Source of the DNA: Anaerolineae bacterium
Lineage (GTDB): Bacteria; Chloroflexota; Anaerolineae; UBA3071
DNA: 64,000 bases
Reading direction: 5' to 3'
Assembly: GCA_029907105.1 (NCBI GenBank)
Contig: JARYMM010000006.1
Location: 1-64,000, forward strand
Numbering within the stretch: position 1 is the stretch's first letter; each line of letters begins with the position of its first letter. The notes beneath the pieces are model-generated. The model was not told the DNA's origin. It worked only from the letters and a program-made list of their open reading frames with translations, and did not search any database. Shown here one piece after another: positions 60,869 to 64,000 of this stretch. The position numbers were made by a program, and so were the translations under genes.

Positions 60869-60931
60869 TTGTCACGTCCCTGCGGACACCACCAGGGACG
60901 AAAATGGTCAAGGCATCTATTTTCGAGGTAG
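60868..60931. repeat. Dispersed repeat, inverted copy of 36658-36720
   Basis: GTTGTCACGTCCCTGCGGAC and on to TATTTTCGAGGTAGA, overlapping the permease stop. It lies in the 109-bp gap before the first URO-D gene. Confidence 0.9.
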
Positions 60932-60977
60932 AACCCGCTGCGAAGCGGGATGCGGAGCTGCCTTTTGGGGGAGGGGG

Positions 60978-62093
60978 ATGAAGCATCGGGATCGAGTGCA
61001 GATGGCGCTCAGCCACGAGGAGCCCGACAGATGCCCCATGCAGATCAGCTTTACGCCGGAGTTCGCTGCCCGCCTCAAGGATGAGCTGGGGCTGACGGAC
61101 GACAATCTGCACAATCCCCACGGCGGCGGCAACACCTACATGCTGGAGCGCATCCTGGACGAGGACATGCTCCTGACCTCGGTAGGCTGGGCCAATTCCT
61201 ATTACGCCACCGAAACGTACAGCGAGGATGGTGTCACCTATACCGACGAATGGGGCGTGGGCTGGAGGAACGTGGCCTACGAGACCCGCTTCGGCACGGG
61301 CCATTACACGGAGATGGTAGTGCATCCCCTGGCTGACGACGCAGCCATCGCTTCCTATGTGCCGCCCGACCCGCAGCGGCCGGAGCTGTACACCGAAGCG
61401 GCCAGGGTTATCGAGGAGTTCAGGGAGGAGTACTGGATCGTCGGCGTGACGGTCACCACCATCTGGGAGACGGCCTGGGCGCTGCGCGGATACGAACAGG
61501 CGCTGATGGACCTGGCCCTCAACCCCGACCTGATGGAGCAGATTCTGGACATCCCTTTCAACTATCACCTGGCCGCCGCCCAGAAGCTGGTGCAGATGGG
61601 CGTGGACATGATCTGGATCGGGGACGATGTGGGCGCGCAGCAGCGCATGCTCATCTCCCCCGCGACTTGGCGACGCTTTTTCAAGCCGCGCATGGCGGCC
61701 TTCATCTCCACGCTGAAGCGCACCAACCCTGCCGTCAAGGTCGCTTATCATTCCGACGGAGCCATTGAGCCCATCATCCCTGACCTGATCGAGATCGGAT
61801 TGGACGTGCTCAATCCCATCCAGCCGCGATGCATGGACCCTGTCCGGCTGAAGAAGATGTACGGAGACAGGCTGTGCTTCTGGGGCTCCATTGACGAGCA
61901 ACACACATTGCCCTTCGGGACGCCGGTGGAGGTACGGCAGGAAGTGATGGCCCGGCTGCAGACGCTGGGCAGGGGCGGTGGCCTGATCATCGGGCCGACC
62001 CATCATGTGCAGTTGGATACACCGCTGGAGAACTTCTGGGCCATGGTCCACGCCATCCGGGACACGCCCTACGCTTCTTTGTGGCACGGCTGA
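60978..62093 (+). CDS. URO-D superfamily protein (MtaA/HemE-like), copy 1
   Basis: 371 residues. Begins MKHRDRVQMALSHEEPDRCPMQ, the hallmark of URO-D-like proteins. C-terminal half: VKVAYHSDGAIEPIIPDLIEIGLDVLNPIQP. Methylcobamide:CoM methyltransferases of this fold have a HxC...C zinc site; here the first part reads HSD, so it is not a standard zinc methyltransferase. It is also unlikely to be HemE given context in a sugar operon. Function unknown; demethylation of a methylated sugar is a possible idea only. Confidence 0.85.
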   Translation: MKHRDRVQMALSHEEPDRCPMQISFTPEFAARLKDELGLTDDNLHNPHGGGNTYMLERILDEDMLLTSVGWANSYYATETYSEDGVTYTDEWGVGWRNVAYETRFGTGHYTEMVVHPLADDAAIASYVPPDPQRPELYTEAARVIEEFREEYWIVGVTVTTIWETAWALRGYEQALMDLALNPDLMEQILDIPFNYHLAAAQKLVQMGVDMIWIGDDVGAQQRMLISPATWRRFFKPRMAAFISTLKRTNPAVKVAYHSDGAIEPIIPDLIEIGLDVLNPIQPRCMDPVRLKKMYGDRLCFWGSIDEQHTLPFGTPVEVRQEVMARLQTLGRGGGLIIGPTHHVQLDTPLENFWAMVHAIRDTPYASLWHG

Positions 62094-62423
62094 GTCAGGC
62101 TGCCTTCCGTGCGTCGAAGGGCAAGGCTGATGACGAAAGACGAGTTGAGTTCGGTGTTCAGGGTTCGGATTTCGGAGTGCGTTGTGGTCGCCGTCGAACT
62201 CCGAACTCCGAACACTTCAGCGTTGGTCATCCGTCCTTCGTCGAGTCCTTTGTTGAAGCTCCCTTCTTCTCTACTTTCCGCTAAGTTGGGGTTTTGAGCC
62301 ATTTTGGGCCATTTTGCGCTCCGATGACCTACTACATGCGGTAGCCTGAATCAACAAAGCTACTACATGTAGTGGCAAAACAAGTTAGCGGAAACTAAAG
62401 TTCTTGGGAAGAGGGAATAAGGA
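62094..62423. other. Intergenic region with repeats and operator-like pair
   Basis: GAACTCCGAACTCCGAACA faces TTCGGTGTTCAGGGTTCGG, an inverted word pair. GAGCCATTTTGGGCCATTTTG is a short direct repeat. CTACTACATGCGGTAG (62329-62344) and CTACTACATGTAGTGG (62360-62375) are near-identical, 31 bp apart. No gene. Confidence 0.7.
62329..62375. promoter_or_regulatory. Paired operator-like sites before the second URO-D gene
   Basis: Two copies of CTACTACATGYRGTRG with a palindromic CTACATGTAG core. Start-to-start distance 31 bp, about three helical turns, so both face the same side of DNA. The GTG start is 50 bp downstream. Confidence 0.55.
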
Positions 62424-63572
62424 GTGAAGCCACGAGACAGGGTCATGCTGGCCCTCAACCACCAGGAGCCCGACCGCATTCCCATTGACCTGGGCGGGAC
62501 GATTTGCTCCTCCATCCACAGGGATGCCTACATCGCGCTCAAGCAGCACCTGGGCCTGGAGGTGGAGGAGCTCCGGATGGTGGACTACATCCAGCAGTTG
62601 CCCTACCTGGACGAGGCCCTCCTGGAGCGGTTGGGGGCGGATTTCCGCATGGTGCAGTTGCCGGCAGCCACAGCGCCGGATGTGGCCATCTTCGAGGAAG
62701 GGAAGTACTACGCTCTTATTGACCGCTGGGGTTCCAAATTGCACATGCCCAAAGAAGGCGGACTGTACTTCGATTGGGTGGAGTTCCCCATCAGGGAGGC
62801 CAGCATGGAGGCCCTGGACAGCTACACCTGGCCAGAGCCCGATCCTCCCGAGGCCATCGCCGAGCTTCGCCAGCAGGCCAAATATCTCTATGAGCACACG
62901 GACTACGCCCTGGTGGGCAACGCCATCATCGGCGGGGGCATTTTCGAGCAGCCGGCCCGCGTCATGGGGCTGGAGAACTTCCTCATCGCCCTGGTGCGGG
63001 AGCCTCGCTTCGCCGACCGCCTGATGGAGCAGATCACCGACATCTACATCGAATCCTGCAACAACTACCTGGATCAAATCGGCGAGTACCTGCAGGTGTT
63101 CTGCTACTGGGATGACCTGGCGGGCCAGGATGGCTGGCTGATCTCGCCGGAGCTCTATCGCCGCATGGTCAAGCCCAAGCAACGCCGCCTGCTGGAGGCC
63201 ATCAAGCGCAAGACAGAGGCCAAAATCTACTATCACGGCTGCGGCGCGGTCTTCGACCTGATCCCCGATCTGATCGAGTTGGGCTTCGACATTCTCAATC
63301 CCGTGCAGGTCTCCGCCCGTGGCATGGACACCCGGCGGCTCAAGCAAGAGTATGGCCGGGACATCACTTTCTGGGGCGGCGGGGTGGACACTCAGCACGT
63401 GCTGCCTTTCGGCACGCCGGCCGAGGTGGCCGACGAGGTCAGGCGGCGCATTGATGATCTGGCCCCGGGCGGCGGTTTCGTCTTCGCCGCCGTGCACAAC
63501 ATTCAGGCTCGCGTGCCACCACAGAACATCGTGGCGGCATTCGAGACGGCGCTGGGGTATGGGCGGTATTAG
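62424..63572 (+). CDS. URO-D superfamily protein (MtaA/HemE-like), copy 2
   Basis: 382 residues from GTG 62424. Starts MKPRDRVMLALNHQEPDRIPIDLGGT. Unlike copy 1 it has YYHGCGAVFDLIPDLIELGFDILNPVQ, with a HxC pair as in MtaA-type enzymes, but no obvious third Cys ligand later (FVFAAVHNIQ). Closer to known corrinoid methyltransferases than copy 1. No corrinoid protein gene is visible before the window ends. It probably works with the FucI-like gene downstream. Confidence 0.87.
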   Translation: MKPRDRVMLALNHQEPDRIPIDLGGTICSSIHRDAYIALKQHLGLEVEELRMVDYIQQLPYLDEALLERLGADFRMVQLPAATAPDVAIFEEGKYYALIDRWGSKLHMPKEGGLYFDWVEFPIREASMEALDSYTWPEPDPPEAIAELRQQAKYLYEHTDYALVGNAIIGGGIFEQPARVMGLENFLIALVREPRFADRLMEQITDIYIESCNNYLDQIGEYLQVFCYWDDLAGQDGWLISPELYRRMVKPKQRRLLEAIKRKTEAKIYYHGCGAVFDLIPDLIELGFDILNPVQVSARGMDTRRLKQEYGRDITFWGGGVDTQHVLPFGTPAEVADEVRRRIDDLAPGGGFVFAAVHNIQARVPPQNIVAAFETALGYGRY

Positions 63573-63612
63573 CCAATCAGCAAATCATAAATCGGCAAAG
63601 GAGAAAAGGTTC

Positions 63613-64000
63613 ATGGAAGAGGTGACTATCGGGTTCGTGCCGGCTCACCGCGTGCCTTTTGACGAGGAGTGGGCCGTGGACATGCGGCGCCGCACGCTGC
63701 AGGCGCTGGACAAGGTGGAGGGGCTGGATCTGGTCGTCCCCGACGAGAACTGGACGCAGAATGGCCTGGTGCGCGACGACAACGACGCCGAGGCGGTGAT
63801 TGACCTCTTCAGCTCGGCGGACGTGGCGGGCGTGATCATCGGCGCCATGACTTTCGGCGACGAGATTTCCGCCGTCAGCGTGGCCGAAGCGCTGGGCGTG
63901 CCTGTCTTGCTCTTTGGCACCAAAGAGGGCGAGTTCACCGCCGACGGCAACCGCCGCTCCGATTCCTTCTGTGGCACGCTGTCCATCTCCTCCGGGCTCT
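63613..64000 (+). CDS. L-fucose/arabinose isomerase-like protein (partial, continues beyond window)
   Basis: 129 codons from ATG 63613 to the window end, no stop. The N-terminus is VTIGFVPAHRVPFDEEWAVDMRRRTLQAL, then GVIIGAMTFGDEISAVSVAEALGVPVLLFGTKEG and RRSDSFCGTLSISSGL, characteristic of the FucI-like family. It is related to, but not the same as, the gene at 54.7 kb. Not in the ORF track because it is truncated. Confidence 0.85.
   Translation, partial: MEEVTIGFVPAHRVPFDEEWAVDMRRRTLQALDKVEGLDLVVPDENWTQNGLVRDDNDAEAVIDLFSSADVAGVIIGAMTFGDEISAVSVAEALGVPVLLFGTKEGEFTADGNRRSDSFCGTLSISSGL

Noticed and set aside
60978-62093. Uroporphyrinogen decarboxylase HemE of haem synthesis
   Set aside because: Two divergent copies in a sugar transport cluster and no other haem genes; sequence is of the URO-D-like group, not HemE.

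Overview
The window looks like chromosome from a high-GC member of the Chloroflexota (Anaerolineae/Caldilineae type). The main evidence is the lipoprotein solute-binding proteins whose N-termini carry a 'VVEKEVVKEV' spacer, a Thr/Pro-rich surface linker on an M23 peptidase, many LacI/ABC sugar cassettes, a Trp T-box leader, and a Bacillus-type long SRP RNA. Taxonomy is inferred from these traits; there is no rRNA in the window.

Layout. 0.2-13.2 kb is mostly housekeeping: an MttB-family methyltransferase, a GT2 glycosyltransferase, a quinone pair (UbiX-like, UbiA/MenA-like), then purA-purB-hutI-DUF362 ferredoxin in near-overlapping order, and a minus-strand MBL/MaoC/citryl-CoA-lyase-like group followed by a HEPN-domain remnant. 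13.4-21 kb holds a MITE-like repeat, ftcD, an NYN nuclease, a PHP phosphoesterase, YjbQ, an M29 aminopeptidase, trpS behind a T-box whose specifier reads UGG, plsY and a lipid kinase. 21.1-31.2 kb is one minus-strand sugar regulon: LacI (autoregulated, two operators), solute-binding protein, two permeases, trehalose synthase, a sucrose-phosphate-synthase/PfkB fusion and a second PfkB kinase. 31.3-43.7 kb is core again: holB, ricT (yaaT), lipA, a lipoprotein, an acyl-CoA carboxylase beta subunit, two tRNA-Ser, SRP RNA, a medium-chain dehydrogenase, an M24 peptidase, a dTDP-glucose dehydratase, yvcK, tRNA-Lys and an M23 peptidase.

43.7-64 kb is a long accessory sugar region. A LacI gene truncated to its DNA-binding domain precedes an ABC importer (binding protein, two permeases, no ATPase). 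These are followed by a clear 4-hydroxybutyryl-CoA dehydratase homologue and an FGGY sugar kinase, then a small membrane protein, an ACT protein, a DUF4432 epimerase-like protein, a zinc dehydrogenase and a fucose-isomerase-like protein. A second LacI (autoregulated) then controls a ribose-type ABC importer with a half-size ATPase, two URO-D-family proteins, and a second fucose-isomerase-like gene cut by the window end. The radical dehydratase inside a sugar operon and the URO-D/FucI-like module are the parts whose biochemistry is not explained by the sequence.

A second theme is repeats. Intergenic spaces carry short-period (7-8 bp) tandem words and inverted repeats whose sequence differs from locus to locus, and related sequence appears in frame inside or at the ends of genes (hutI, treS, the SPS-PfkB linker, lipA and plsY C-termini).
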